A stretch of DNA of 64,000 bases, taken from the NCBI GenBank assembly GCA_033675265.1, contig JAUJYZ010000593.1, positions 282,004 to 346,003 of the forward strand, read 5' to 3'. The stretch's first letter is position 1, and every line of letters begins with the position of its first letter. A program made the position numbers and the translations under genes. Under the pieces are notes generated by a model. The model was not told the origin of the DNA, made no database searches, and saw only the letters and a list, made by a program, of their open reading frames with translations. Below are positions 1 to 11,280 of the stretch, piece by piece. Origin of the DNA: Actinostola sp. cb2023. Its lineage: Eukaryota; Cnidaria; Anthozoa; Actiniaria; Actinostolidae.

Positions 1-859
1 TTTTTTTTTGGCAAACTGCACATCCTTGTCTTGACCTTTTTGGGTAGCATTCTATATTTTTTACAAATATTATCACGCAAAAAGCCAACAAAATAAAGCA
101 TTTTAGCAAAAACGACGCCATGTTTGTTATATGGTTCCATTTAAAAAGAGGCGCGAAATTTGACGCGGCCGCGCACACAGGCTCATGTCAGCGGTTAATA
201 ACATTAAAATTGGATTTTCTTACGCATGCGCAGACAAAATGCCTATAAAATACAAATGAATACACCCATACCCAGTATTTCGCGGTACTTCTCTTTCAAA
301 ATGGCGGATGTAAACAAGGAGAAAGCTGGGGGAAGAAATCACTGGAATACGAGCACTTTTTCAATAATTTTTGCGCCAAAACTCGGCCAAATGGCAGCCA
401 TGATACTCTTCCATTATACTCTTTCTTTGGAAGAATCTGGCGACACGATTTATTCGTATTATGGAGGATAAACTACATGGAAATGTTGCTTGGTTATCGA
501 AATTTGAAGTGAGACGTGTCGAGGTTGTTCATCAGTTGGTGAGACATAGCTATGAGCAGGATATTTCGGGCTACGTCAGCATTTCTACGACTTATATATG
601 GGCTGCTATGGGAAACAAACACGAACTTTACGGCCTTCTGGCGAAAAAATAAGTCATTACAGTGACGAATGTTCATGCTGTCGTAAGAAGCATAGTGGTT
701 TTTAAGGTTTCTAGATGTGCATGTGGAGGTACGCCAAATGTAATTGTCGGGAAGTAAACTTGAATTTAATATTATTTCCCAGTCAATCTCTTATAAAGTC
801 GCCATTTTGTTTTGTTCAGAAACGTATTCAGTGCGCATGCCCATCCGCCATGTTGTCTC
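1..859. other. Left flank, no recognised gene
   Basis: No counterpart to this stretch is visible near the outer end of the right arm, so the inverted duplication seems to start after it. A short plus-strand ORF opens at an ATGGCGG context near 301, inside an ORF that starts at 226, and runs to 471. It has no family I recognise, and a second short ORF (461-652) overlaps it in another frame. Both could be pieces of a decayed element or a first exon. No splice donor decides it. Confidence 0.4.
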
Positions 860-1244
860 GGATTTTTGCCCATGACGCTGTATAGCGCATATAATACAAA
901 TCTCTTTGCGCTTTACATTATTCGTAAACTGAAAACTATAATAAAAGAAAAACAGTCTGTAAAAATATCATGTCAGTTACAGTTGTCAGACCTTTGATGG
1001 TTGTCGGGCTTCATAAATGTGTCTCCGTTACTGGCCATTAATCCTGTTTAGGGAGATATTATGCAAAACAGGTCACGTGACTACTAGTTTTCGTCTTTAT
1101 CTCTCAATATCTCCTTAAATGAAGTTGATAGTTTATCAGCCAAGACACATCTATACCAAGCATACCAAGACAAGTCTAAAACCACCTAAACAATTTCAAT
1201 TATGTTTCTCTCCACCGCCACAAACTTAAACAGGTGTTTTATTA

Positions 1245-2092
1245 GAACTAACGTTTTCCCATAACTGGGATTAGGAATGCAAATGAGTTTGCTAATATGC
1301 TAATGAGCTGTATACCGTACTGCCAACTAAATTATACCGAAATAATCTGCTGAACGTACTACACATAAATACCCTTTTCAGTTTGTGTTATTTATGTTAT
1401 GTTCAAATAAGCTGTTAGTGGTCTAGCTCCGGCTTCTCGATTATAAGATTCAAATAACGCCGTACTATGCTTGGATACCGTTAGTTTTGTTAAACACGAA
1501 ACCGCGCTATAAAAGGGACTGGACCGCCTTCATTTCACACCTTTCCAGTTCAGTTGAATCAATTTGAAATGGTGGAGTAACATCTTCGTATTCATGTCGT
1601 ATTGAACGACTCAAAGTTCATAATTATTATTCAGCTGGACTTAGATAAAACTGAGCTAGATATATTTTCAAAACTGATCATTCAAAACTAATAACAAGAT
1701 TTTGAAAATGAGTTCTTGATGTTATTAAAAGAACGAAGAAAGTCAAAAATTTGAAATTCAAATTTTTGAATTCCAATTTCGCGCCCATTGTTACGACCAG
1801 AGCTCTTGACAGTACGATGGACGACTGACAACTGAAGGTGATAGCTGCCTGGCACAGGCCCTTTTATAGCGCGGTTTCGTGTTTAAGCACGTTCTATAGA
1901 ATGACGAATTATTTTACGTTAATCATTTACACGCAGGTAGATTATGTCAAGTTCACAGAAAGTCCAATAAGAATAATATTTTAAAATTAAAACGTCTTCA
2001 CCAAAATTATTTAGTTGGCAGCACGGTATACAGCTCATTAGCATATTAGAAAACTCATTAGCATTCCTAACCCCATTTATGGGAACACGTTA
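1245..2092. mobile_element. TIR element, 848 bp, left arm only
   Basis: The ends are inverted copies of each other for roughly 80 bp. Each has a GTTTTCCCATAA / TTATGGGAACAC type end followed by AATGCAAATGAG or ATGCTAATGAG motifs. TATTA flanks both ends (1240-1244 and 2093-2097), and the right arm near 51640 holds the uninterrupted site. A second inverted pair lies inside (ACCGCGCTATAAAAGG at about 1500, with its complement at about 1862). There is no coding capacity. The octamer-like subterminal motifs link it to the coding element at 61.3-62.8 kb. Confidence 0.75.
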
Positions 2093-2402
2093 TATTATGT
2101 CACTAAATTGTTAAGTTCGATATAATACATCAATTTACCGACATTTGTTAAAATCCGCCAACACCAAGAGAATGAAGGCATATTTGGGTGTTTTCTTGAA
2201 TATTGCCAAAAACCCAGGCCTTAAAGACTCTCCGTCGCCCGACATGCTTTGCGGGCGCTCATTGTATTTTCGTATGATACGAAATTCATCCTTTTCTCGG
2301 TATGGAAGGAGAGAGGACATAACATGGACCCCAGGTCCATGGACCCCCATCGTGGACCCCCTCTCAAATCCATGTAGCAAAATCCCTCAGAAAATAACAG
2401 TA

Positions 2403-2545
2403 GAGTGATTCCAATAAACCTGGGCACTACTAATTAGCTGTCAGTGTTTATTAGATGCAAATGAACAAAGGAAAACAAATGAGCGAGTGTCTAATAGTGT
2501 GTATTGGTGTAATTAGTAATGCCCAGGTTTATTGGAATCACTCAA
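2403..2545. mobile_element. Short hairpin MITE (143 bp), left-arm copy
   Basis: GAGTGATTCCAATAAACC at the left is matched by its reverse complement at the right, with TIRs of about 35 bp including a CCCAGGTTTATTGG segment. The same element lies at the mirrored place in the right arm (51170-51312), so its insertion predates the inverted duplication. Confidence 0.75.
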
Positions 2546-3528
2546 AAAATAAATGCAACGATAAGGGTTTAGTAATAATTATTGTAAGCATTCAAATCGA
2601 TCGATTGTTTACGCTTCATAAACTCACCGTATTACACTGTAACTTTTATCGAGTCAGTACGTTCAGCTAACAAGGTCTCAATTCCGCTAAAATCATTCCC
2701 ATTTTGCAAACAAAACTCCCAAAACTCCTAGACAGGGCTTGTTAAACTTTGACATATCACACGCCCGAAACGTCTACGTTTCGATCAGATAACTATTCGT
2801 TTAGGCTCGATTTCCACAGCGTACCCCTATAAAAACGACAGCTGTTTGAACTTGTAAAAACAGGCAAAAATATCACGCTGAATGAATGGCAGTATTCAAC
2901 GGAGGGGAGGGGTGGTTTTTGAACCTCCAGATCCTTAAATTGGGTTAAATTAATTTGCTTTTCCACTATCAAATAAAATACTCGATCCTTCAATAATGGG
3001 GTACATTTGTTTGGTATTCAAAATCTCTGGCATGCCCCCACATTCTAGTACATACAAACATATGGACTCAAATTCAAGGTTTTTTGCAATTTTCCTCGTA
3101 TAAATGCATATAACTAAAAAGTTAACGATGGATTTAGTTTTTTGATCTTTCGTGGACCATATTATTTGGTTATAATTGAAATCCAATGCAAAAAAGTACC
3201 GTATTTTTTTAGTTGAATGGGTCTACCTTACAAGAGAATTGGCGTGACATGACCTCAAACTGGCCTGTCAGCCCACATAAATAGCTTTTATTGAAACTAC
3301 ACAGGCCTAGTCACGAAATTAACTACGGATTAGCATAGCCCGCGCTTTTATGGACATTTTGATACCAAATACATGTTAGTTCGTAAAATTTTCGCACCGT
3401 ATTTCGGCCAGTTTTTATAGAGTCCCATACAGATTATATACACAACAGCCTCGAAGCTCTTCCTAGTATTTATATCTATTGATCATTGTATTATTTTGAC
3501 TCGGTATAAACTGCTGGGCATTCAAAGT

Positions 3529-3684
3529 ATGATGTGTCAGGCTTCTCTGGTGTTGTTAGTATTATTGATAACAGCTTGTGCCTTCGCCGTTGCACAAACA
3601 AAACTGATGAATCTGAGGGAACTGATAGCGGGTGGAAATACTCAATGCAAAGCAGTAGTGAACCCTTTTTCCATGCACAATTAA
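3529..3684 (+). CDS. Possible first exon of a small secreted protein
   Basis: The ORF opens 33 bases upstream at 3496, but the Met at 3529 begins a convincing signal peptide: a hydrophobic core LVLLVLLITACAFAVA, then AQT, with likely cleavage after AVA or VAQ. About 27 residues follow, including one Cys, before a TAA at 3682. A GTAAGT donor lies just past the stop (3692), in phase with a different frame (3534-3691), so a frameshift or a missed exon boundary is possible. It lies antisense inside the left protease's 3' region, in about 1 kb (3010-3990) absent from the right arm. No family is recognised. It may simply be a chance hydrophobic ORF. Confidence 0.25.
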   Translation: MMCQASLVLLVLLITACAFAVAQTKLMNLRELIAGGNTQCKAVVNPFSMHN

Positions 3685-4142
3685 TGTATCAAGTAAGTGT
3701 TATATATGTCGATGTATTAATCAGATCTAATCACGGCATGAAATTATAAAAGCAATAATCTATGACTGATTTGGGGATTTCGTGGAGGGGGAGGGGAGGG
3801 GGTCAAGCGAAAATATAAATTAAACTGAAGTACATATTGCATATTATATATATAATATTAATATACCGAAGTGAAAAACAATCAGAAACTGACAGGGAAA
3901 AAAGAAGAATAAGAATTCGAAGGGATTCGCAGGGGCTAGGGCCGAAAAGACCAAATGTTCCAATTTGTAGGCAAATCTTTTCCGATGAGTATACACTTTT
4001 TCCTTAAATTGGGTCTATATAATTATTTAAGTAAAAATCCTTCGAAAGATAGAAATATTCCAATGTGTAATTCTTAAATAGTGTCAGGGTTCCGACATCC
4101 CTGCGACACACCCCTAAACCTACATTTCTTGGAGTACCCATT

Positions 4143-4192
4143 CCATCCCCCCCCCCCCCCCCCCCCCCCCCCCACCACCACCACCACCACTG
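4143..4192. repeat. Poly-C run followed by (CCA)n
   Basis: About 27 consecutive C are followed by tandem CAC triplets. It sits where the right arm has the 6.1-kb Gypsy insertion, in what is an intron of the protease gene on the minus strand. Such a run is prone to length error in assemblies. Confidence 0.8.
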
Positions 4193-4353
4193 GTGGCTCA
4201 GTAGATATCAATGAAACACTGTCTCTCGTCTTATAAACACTATAAACAATACTTAGCATACATGCTAATTGGGGACACAACATAAATACTTGTACTGCAA
4301 TCAAACTAAGTCAACTATAGCTAAATATTAATACAAACAATGATAATACCTAC

Positions 4354-4560
4354 TTTCTTCGCAAATCAACGGTCCTCCACTGTCTCCATAACATCCATTG
4401 ATTAAACTATTTCCACCACAAGCAGCACAAATCTCCGAAAAGTTATCAACCCCCCATATCCAGGAGTTGCCAGCTTGGCATGTTTGATAGCTTACTATCC
4501 GTAGAGGTGCCTGTTGTAATGTTATTGTAATGTTGCTTCCATAGTATGTGTTACCCCAAC
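4354..4560 (-). CDS. Serine protease (left copy) exon 4: catalytic Ser
   Basis: This 207-bp exon has phase 1 at both ends. The acceptor is TTTTAAAG just upstream of 4560 and the donor is GTAGGT at 4353. It starts GWGNTYY, the conserved segment after the Cys182-type loop of the S1A fold. It contains the catalytic-serine motif GDSGGP, preceded by C-Y-G. The residue at the S1-pocket position six before Ser is Asn (N-G-C-Y-G-D-S), so neither the trypsin Asp nor the usual chymotrypsin Ser; specificity is therefore unclear. The frame is intact here, unlike the right-arm exon 4. The expected next exon (last beta-strands, SWG) is not found on the left side of this window and may lie before position 1. 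Confidence 0.85.
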
Positions 4561-5075
4561 CTTTAAAACAAAAACACTTTATTTAAAAATGTAATATACT
4601 GTATATAAGGCACTCGATTTCAGAATTGTTGTAGTATACATGCATTTATACAAATATACAAATATCGAATATAATAAAATGTAAAAACAATGCTAAAATA
4701 CAACTGTTTAAGCACAAAACAGTCCTGATAACTATGGTTGTCCTTGGTGGATGCGATACTAATCTAACTTTGATGTTTCAGATATATTTGTTAAAAATAA
4801 GCGATGTTTCACACTTTGCTTCTCATTAGATATCTTGTATCTCATTAGATATTTGTATAAATGTATACTACAACGTTTCTGCAAACGAGTGTATATTTGC
4901 ATGAAGACGTTATTTTCCTACAACTACCAGAATGCTTTGGGAACTCTCTTTCAGAATCGCGATCCTATATATTCAGGTTAATATTCCCTCATGAGAATAG
5001 TGAGACAAATCTTATTAAGAAAATGGACAACACATTCTGAGGGTAGTTATAGTATATGACATCATAGACATTGTC

Positions 5076-6631
5076 AGGCTAGGAGAAAATTAATAGGGGA
5101 GTCCATCTATTAATATACGTGGTTCCCATCAGATTGTTAGCTTGGCTCTTTTTAGCAACAAGCTGTGATTGGTTGGTTCCATGCACGCGTTCAGATTGGT
5201 CGGTTTACTGAAGACCGGGTAATTTTTTCATCGCGATGTGCGATATTGACAATGGTGTAAAATCAAGAGAATAAATATGAAAATACGCTGTGAGGCTAAT
5301 TCCTGCCATTTAGAGGACGAAATCCATTACAAATTGAAACCCTACCCGGTACTTCTGATTACGCTAGGTAAAACTTGCTATTAAACAACGCGGTGAAATC
5401 ACGAATAACCGCGAAAAATATATAGAGAAATCAAAAGCCGAGAAAGAAAGCGAGCTGGGGTTTATACAAGAGAAAAAACGATCCACTCAAAGAAATTATC
5501 AAGCGACTTATCAAGCTCATCAGATCCAACTACTCACAAGATCATGTATGTGCTTTGTCGTGGCACAATTATGTATAAATAAAACACAAGTCTATGGCAA
5601 ACAAGACTGACTTCAAGTCCCAACACGACTCATCGGTTTTTATTGCAAATGTTTTGAGAAACGACTACAATCAAGCGAAACATGTTCAATGAATCAAAAT
5701 CAGTCAAACAACTGAGAGGCAGTTCAAAGATGGAATGTAAACCTCATTAAGTCTAAGAAAAATAATCCTCACACACTTTGCAGTCGTTGGCGAGAAAAAA
5801 AGGACCATAATCTATGCACGCTTTACCTTCACAAATCTTGTTTGAATCTCTCGTATTTGTTGACTCAGTTTCACTCTCAGGTTGTTGTTTTCTGTTGTTG
5901 TTTTATTTGTTTAACTCAAATTCATGACTAAAATGCATAACCTGTTCATTTTGGTTTCGCCGATTTTGCTGAAACTTAGTTAGAATATTCACCAAGTCAA
6001 TTGAACACGATTCACAAACTTTTACGCAAAACTATCGGACAGTTGTTTTTTTGAGCGCGTTTAAGTAGCGAGAACAAGGTCCATTGTAGCTCCGATATCA
6101 CTAAGAATATTTGTGGAAAGGGAAATCGAATTATGTTGTAATATTGCCAAATAATAGCTTCAACTTTCTGCAAGTCTGATAGTCCATCACGCGAATATTA
6201 AAAAAGTTATGGCCGAAGTTTTATTTCAGACGAATGCGTCTGGAATTTTGGACGGAGTCACCTTAACTGAACGGATTTTCTTGACTTTCTTGTTTGAATT
6301 TGATTGAGCAGATTTCTTATTTACATAAATGGCGGGAAAGCGCGCGGCCGCTTACAAAATCAAAAATTCAAAAAACACATTTTAAAATCAAAAAAATTGC
6401 CATATAATAAACGATTTATCAATTTAATTTATTAAAAGCTACATGTACATGTAGCTGTGGTATAAAATGTTCAGCATCGACGAAGGAGATGTCCGCCATG
6501 TTTACTGCAAGTGACGTCATTTACCTCCAACCAATCATCCAATCATAGCTTGCTGCTAAAAATAGCCATGCTAACAATCTGATGGTTCTAAGGGCATTAG
6601 GGAAGATGGACTCCCCTATTAATTTCCCCTT
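5076..6631. mobile_element. Non-coding TIR element, 1.56 kb, 9-bp target duplication
   Basis: Both ends carry TTAATAGGGGAGTCCATC in inverted orientation. The inverted similarity continues about 120 bp inward, including CATCAGATTGTTAGC and a GTGATTGG segment. GACATTGTC is present at 5067-5075 and again at 6632-6640, and the right arm (near 42950) has a single copy at the empty site. A 9-bp duplication is typical of Mutator-like elements, so this is probably a non-autonomous MULE. No ORF with a recognisable transposase is seen. It sits in an intron of the left protease. Confidence 0.8.
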
Positions 6632-6874
6632 GACATTGTCCATTAAAAAGCTAGTTTTTGGATGGTCACAAGTGAATGGTCAATGTCAAATTCATTAAAA
6701 ATAAGCAACTTTCGATCTATGACTTCAGCTACGACGTCACAATGGTGACGTCACTTTTGTCTTCTTATGCAAACACGTTACAGGACATTACTTAAATTCG
6801 CCTGGACCCTTATTGGCGTGAGGTGGCCCTAGACATGGTGCCGTGTTACTATAACTGTACGTTTCTGACGTTAC

Positions 6875-7090
6875 CTGACATATAGCACTTTGTCCCTACT
6901 GGAACACGGTCACCCTGTCTCGGTAAGCAGGCCAGGCCAACAGCAAAGTTAAGTACAGCGGGTCTGGAGAGCTTGATGAGTGCAATGTCGTATCCAATCT
7001 CTGAGTTCGTTAGGTAACGAGGATGGACTACCATCTTGTCGATTCCAAATGTCTGGGTTGATATCTCGTTCTTGGAGCGATTATGAGCAC
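6875..7090 (-). CDS. Serine protease (left copy) exon 3: catalytic Asp
   Basis: This exon is 216 bp, phase 1 on both sides, with acceptor CCCGCAAG and donor GTAACG. It encodes the central S1A segment: the YDIALIKL motif carries the catalytic Asp, followed by the ACLPRQ region, whose Cys corresponds to chymotrypsin Cys122, and KCYMSG leading into the next exon's GWG. The Cys122 equivalent is the usual partner for a propeptide cysteine, and such a cysteine is present at the start of exon 2. The right-arm partner (42487-42702) has identical length and differs at several residues just before YDIAL. An ORF start is visible at an internal ATG, but splicing, not that ATG, defines the exon. Confidence 0.88.
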
Positions 7091-7221
7091 CTTGCGGGAC
7101 ATTGACAAATCATTCGATAAATAAGTAGATATAAATATATAGTGAAATAGGCCTTTGTAGGATTACCATCACGGCAAATTAGACCAGACTGTGTTTATTG
7201 ATGACGCTGATACAATATCAG

Positions 7222-7757
7222 TGTCAATTCCAGCTGTTACCACCCCCCCCCCCCCCACCCCGGACATACCCCGGGGATTTGTAAGGACCTGTGTCCCAGG
7301 GGCGGGGATTTTGTACAAGAACATGTTGTCCCGGGGGTGGGGGGCGGGGATAACTTGACCGAGCATATAATCAATGGTGGAATTCATAATAATGGTATTC
7401 GCCGGTAAAGAGACTACTTTTGTCGCAGATTGGCTTGAAAAGCGAGGTCTTGCAAAGTTAAAGGCTTTGTTTGAAGGTATAAAGAAACATATATGTATAT
7501 AAGTACAGATGACTTGTTATCTCTACTGTTGTGGTTCATAACTCTTTCCAAAATGCGTCTAGCTTTATTATTAAACATGCCTTTAATATATTCAATTGTT
7601 GGTTGCTTTTCCGTTGCCCGGGGGCGGGGAATTTGTTATTTCTGGCGGCCCAGGGGCAGGGAATTTGTAGTCCCACGAAAAAAAAAAAGACAAATCCCCG
7701 AGGGTCAGCCCGGGGGGGGGGAGGGGGGGGGGGGGGGGGTAACAGCTGGAATTGATC
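7222..7757. mobile_element. TIR MITE with G/C-run ends, ~0.53 kb
   Basis: AATTCCAGCTGTTACC plus a C-run near 7225-7255 is mirrored by a G-run plus GGTAACAGCTGGAATT near 7710-7755. Further paired motifs lie inside (GGGGCGGG with ATTTGT segments on both sides). The right arm near 42345 has the uninterrupted ATACAATATCAG sequence. It is non-coding; the poly-Pro and poly-Gly ORFs over it are artefacts of the runs. It abuts the decayed Gypsy element that follows. Confidence 0.65.
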
Positions 7758-7808
7758 CATGCATAACGCCCAGCGCAGTACCCAAGCAAAATCGCAGGCA
7801 CTTATAAA

Positions 7809-8225
7809 ATGCAAGTTTTTGTCATAGAACCCACCCTAGGAAAAAATAACTTTGCCCAGCATGGCAACAAAAGTGCAATGAATGTGGGGGTATTATTATT
7901 ATTATTATATTATTATATTATTATGAACCATTTCTCAGTGGCCTGCAGCCGTCGTAAAGGTGATAACCAGCACCAAAAGAAAGTGCATAGCGTACAGGAG
8001 ACAGCGGACAGTGAGGATGAGTATATATTTAGTGTGGAGTCCATAGACTCACTCCACTCTAAGAACAGTATCCATTGCAGTTCGAACCACGTCCCGTCAC
8101 ATGTACTTCATCCCATCGTAATAATCGCTCCCAATAAACTCCTTCAATTACGTGCGTTCGTATTGGCTTATACTCTACTACTCTGCTCAATCCGCTCAAA
8201 GTTAATATCAATGCCACCCATGTAA
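7809..8225 (+). pseudogene. Ty3/Gypsy 1: Gag C-terminal/linker remnant
   Basis: The segment NHFSVACSRRK resembles the end of a Gypsy Gag zinc knuckle. It is followed by an acidic linker (ETADSEDEY) typical of the stretch before the aspartic protease. The first cysteines of the knuckle are gone, and a short TTATTA run precedes it. No capsid domain or 5' LTR is visible upstream, so the element is 5'-truncated at or near the G-run MITE. The protease DTG motif is not found between here and the next ORF. Confidence 0.6.
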
Positions 8226-8243
8226 CCCGAAGTTACATTAGTT

Positions 8244-8726
8244 ATGTTCAACAGATCAGAGTTGAAGCCCCTGGGACGGCTCAAAATTGAAACTACCAAC
8301 CCCAACAACAAACAGTGTCTCCTCACAGAATACATTGTTGTCCCTACGGGTCATACGCCACTCTTGGGTGCCCAGTCTGTTCAACAATTTGCCCTCATTT
8401 CTGTAAACACTGACATTATTTTGTTGCTATCAGCAGCTCCTACACAGTGTGATCTAGTGAGTGAATTTGAAGATATATTCACAGGTGAAGGGAAACTAGA
8501 TGGTTTACTCCACCTTGAAGTTGACCAGTCAGTGTCGCCAATTGTTCTCCCAGTCAGGAAGGTTCCCTTTGCCCTGACGGAACCCTTAATGAAAGAAATT
8601 GACCGCCTAGTGGAGAAAGGAATCTTGAAACCTGTTGATGTACCGACAGAATGGATTTCATCATTGGTGGTAGTCACAAAGCGTAATGGCAGCATAAGGC
8701 TGTGCATTGACCATATAAGCCCTTGA
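8244..8726 (+). pseudogene. Ty3/Gypsy 1: protease end and start of reverse transcriptase
   Basis: The ORF contains the end of the protease-RT linker (PLGRLKIETT). It then has the pre-RT region with FEDIFTGEGKL and the RT finger motifs: VRKVPFALTEPL, IDRLVEKGILKPV, and SSLVVVTKRNGSIRLCID. This order is standard for Ty3/Gypsy pol. It breaks at about 8724, where the RT continues in another frame, so at least one frameshift is present. The active protease residues are missing, consistent with a dead copy. Confidence 0.8.
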
Positions 8727-9550
8727 ATAGAGCATTAAAGCGGAACCACTACCCTCTACCAGTCATGGATGACCTGCTACCCCAACCAACAAATGCAAAA
8801 GTCTTCAGCGTCGTTGATGCTAAAAACGGTTTCTGGCAAGTACAGCTGGACGAAGAGAGCAGTTATTTGACCACTTTTGGTACACCATGGGGAAGGTACC
8901 GTTGGACCCGAATGCCGTTTGGCATTTCACCAGCCCCAGAGGAGTTCCAAAGAAGGCTAGAACATGCCGTGGAGGGTCTTGATGGTGTGATGCCGATCTT
9001 CGATGACATTATTGCTTATGGAGTAGGAGATACAGAAGCAGAAGCAATGTCCAACCATGAGGAAAAGCTCAGAGCACTGTTCGAATGCTGCCGCACTAAG
9101 AACATCAAGCTAAACCGAGACAAGCTAAAGCTGCGCCTTACAGAAGTGAAGTTCATGGGACATGTGATATCAGAGGAGGGCTTAAAGGCTGACCCGGACA
9201 AAGTCCAAGGCATCAAGGAAATGCTAACACCCACCAGTAAGCAAGATATCAAGAGGATTCTTGGCATGGTGAACTATCTTCAAAAGTTTGCCCCAAACCT
9301 CTCGGATGTCACTGCTCCCATGCGAGAACTACTCAAGGAAGCTAACCAGTTCTGTTGGGATGAGCAAATACAAGGCAAAAGCTTTGAGCAAGTAAAGAAG
9401 ATAATCTCAGAAGCTCCAGTATTCAAGTTCTTCGACCCCAAGGAAGAAGTAGAGCTACAATGTGATGCATCGGACAGAGGATTGGGTGCATGTCTTATGC
9501 AAGGGGGACAACTAGTCGCCTATGCTTCAAGGTCCATGACAGACACATAA
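8723..9550 (+). pseudogene. Ty3/Gypsy 1: reverse transcriptase palm/thumb and RNase H start
   Basis: The RT motifs appear in order: FSVVDAKNGFWQVQLD, the WTRMPFGISPAPEEFQRR motif, IFDDIIAYG in the position of the catalytic YxDD box (both Asp kept), KFMGHVISEEGL, and the connection FLxxYLQKF-like stretch. The RNase H strand with QCDASDRGLGACL follows. The ORF stops at 9548, in the middle of RNase H. Similarity to RT families is unambiguous by motif. The lineage within Ty3/Gypsy is not assigned. Confidence 0.9.
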
Positions 9551-10287
9551 GTCAACTATGCGCAAATAGAGAAGGAATTAATCGCAATAGTCTTTGGAGT
9601 GGAGATATTTGAGCAATACGTCTAGGGTCGCCCTGTCAAAGTACAGACGGATCACAAGCCATTGGAAAGTATATTCAAAAAGAGCCTGCTTTTAAACGGC
9701 TGCAAAGAATGTCACTAATTAGGCTAAAGAAATTAAGCTTGCTAGTGTCGTACAAGAAAGGATCAGAAATGTACTTAGCGGACACTCTAAGTAGAGCATT
9801 CAGAATGCGCAAGACCAAGCATGAAGATACAGGTGAGAATGTAGTGTATGTAGAAGAAATGAGAGGAAGGACAGAGATAGAGACAGGTGATGTGAATATG
9901 ATTCAGTATATTCCAGTGTCCGAAGCAACCCAAACAGTCATACAGCAAGCAACAGAGTCAGATGCCACAATGCAGGTCCTCAAGGCAGTCATCAGACAGG
10001 GTTGGCCAAACACCAAAGAAGAAGTTCCTGCGAATATCAAAGACTACTTCCCATTCAGAGAAGAGCTGTCACTACAGAATGGACTGGTGTTCAAAGGTGA
10101 GAGGCTAGTCATACCCACCAGTGTACGAGAAACCATGTCAACAAGGATCTATGCAAGCCATATTGGCACCCAAGGCTGCTTGCGCAGAGCAAGGGAAGTG
10201 CTATACTGGCCAGGCATGAATAGGGACATACAAGAATATGTTTCAAAGTGTGAAGTTTGCAACAGCAAGCCAGTGGAACAAAGCTAA
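9551..10287 (+). pseudogene. Ty3/Gypsy 1: RNase H tail and integrase zinc-binding domain
   Basis: After the in-frame stop at 9548, RNase H continues with QIEKELIAIVFG. A TAG near 9625 and a frame change before 9709 follow. The ORF from 9709 carries the RNase H end (GSEMYLADTLSRAF) and then the integrase H2C2 zinc finger: ASHIGTQGCLRRAREV, YWPGMNRDIQEYV, CEVCNS. Order RT-RNase H-integrase is the normal Ty3/Gypsy arrangement, in contrast with the Gypsy element in the right arm. Confidence 0.85.
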
Positions 10288-10961
10288 GAACCCATAATCT
10301 GTCATGAAGTTCCAAGCAGACCATGGGAGAAGATAGCAGTTGACCTTTTCGAGCACGATGGAAGAGATTATATGGTGACGGTTGACTATTACTCCAACTA
10401 CTTTGAGGTAAACCAGCTAACTACTAAAACAGCCACATCATCAAGAAGCTAATAGCTCATTTAGCCAGACATGGTATTCCAGACCAACTTGTGTCAGACA
10501 ACGGTCAACCATTCGTATCTGCCGACTTCCAAGAATTCTCCAACCTGTACGGTTTTGAGCATGTTACAAGCTCCCCAAACTACCCCCAATCAAATGGTAA
10601 GGCAGAAAATGCAGTGAAGACTGCAAAAAACCTCCTGGAGAAAGCTCTGAAGTCAAACCAGGACCCATATCTGGCACTACTTGACTGGATAAATACTCCA
10701 ACAGAAACACTAAATACTTCTCCTGTCCAAAGACTGTTCAGCAAAAGAACAAAGACGTTGCTTCCAACATCCAACAGATTGCTGAAGCCAACAGTACCAG
10801 AGGACATTGGCCAAAAGATGAAGCTACAAAAAGCCAAACAAAGTATCTACTATAACAAGGGAGCCAAAGAGTTAGAGGCTGCGTCCAGGAGACATCGTGA
10901 GAATTCAGCCCCGCAAATCTCAGATGGGGAAGTCGAGGGATTGGACCCAAGCGAGAGTTGA
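10288..10961 (+). pseudogene. Ty3/Gypsy 1: integrase catalytic core
   Basis: The core is split by stops and small indels. The VDLFEHDGRDYMVTVDYYS strand lies at about 10338-10400 in one frame. The second half (10491 onward) has VSDNGQPFVSADFQEF, with the second Asp, and SPNYPQSNGKAENAVKT, with the catalytic Glu. The D,D-35-E pattern is thus recognisable. RLFSKRTKTLLPTSN follows as in Gypsy integrases. Confidence 0.85.
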
Positions 10962-11280
10962 AGGGAAAGTTGACATTAGGTCATATCGTATCAGAACAGA
11001 GGATGGGCGAGTGTACATAAGAAATAGAAGACACCTGAAACACACCCGAGAAGTGATGCCAACCAGTGAAAGTACAATGGCCTACCTGCCCAGACCAATC
11101 ATTGCCCCTGGAACGTCAAACCCAGATGAAGACAAGACATCAGTACAACCGGCCGTCATTACATCGGAGCAACAAGACACAATACCTTCAACTGGTCCAT
11201 CAACCCCAAACAAGCAGGAGACTCCCTCTGCCTTGACAAAAGGGAGCTTCAGATTCGATCACAGGCAGCCCAAGCAATAG
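10897..11280 (+). pseudogene. Ty3/Gypsy 1: integrase C-terminal tail
   Basis: This is the frame-shifted continuation of the integrase. A segment SYRIRTEDGRVYIRNRRHL resembles the end of Gypsy polyproteins, just before a Pro/Thr-rich tail ending at TAG 11278-11280. The last 35 bases are included in the palindrome that follows, so the end of this ORF is duplicated in inverted orientation near 12290. Confidence 0.7.

Noticed and set aside
7493..7814. Poly-Gly / poly-Pro ORFs
   Set aside because: They come from G/C runs in a MITE end.
8244..11280. Calling this an endogenous retrovirus
   Set aside because: No env-like ORF or LTR is seen; the domain order is plain Ty3/Gypsy.
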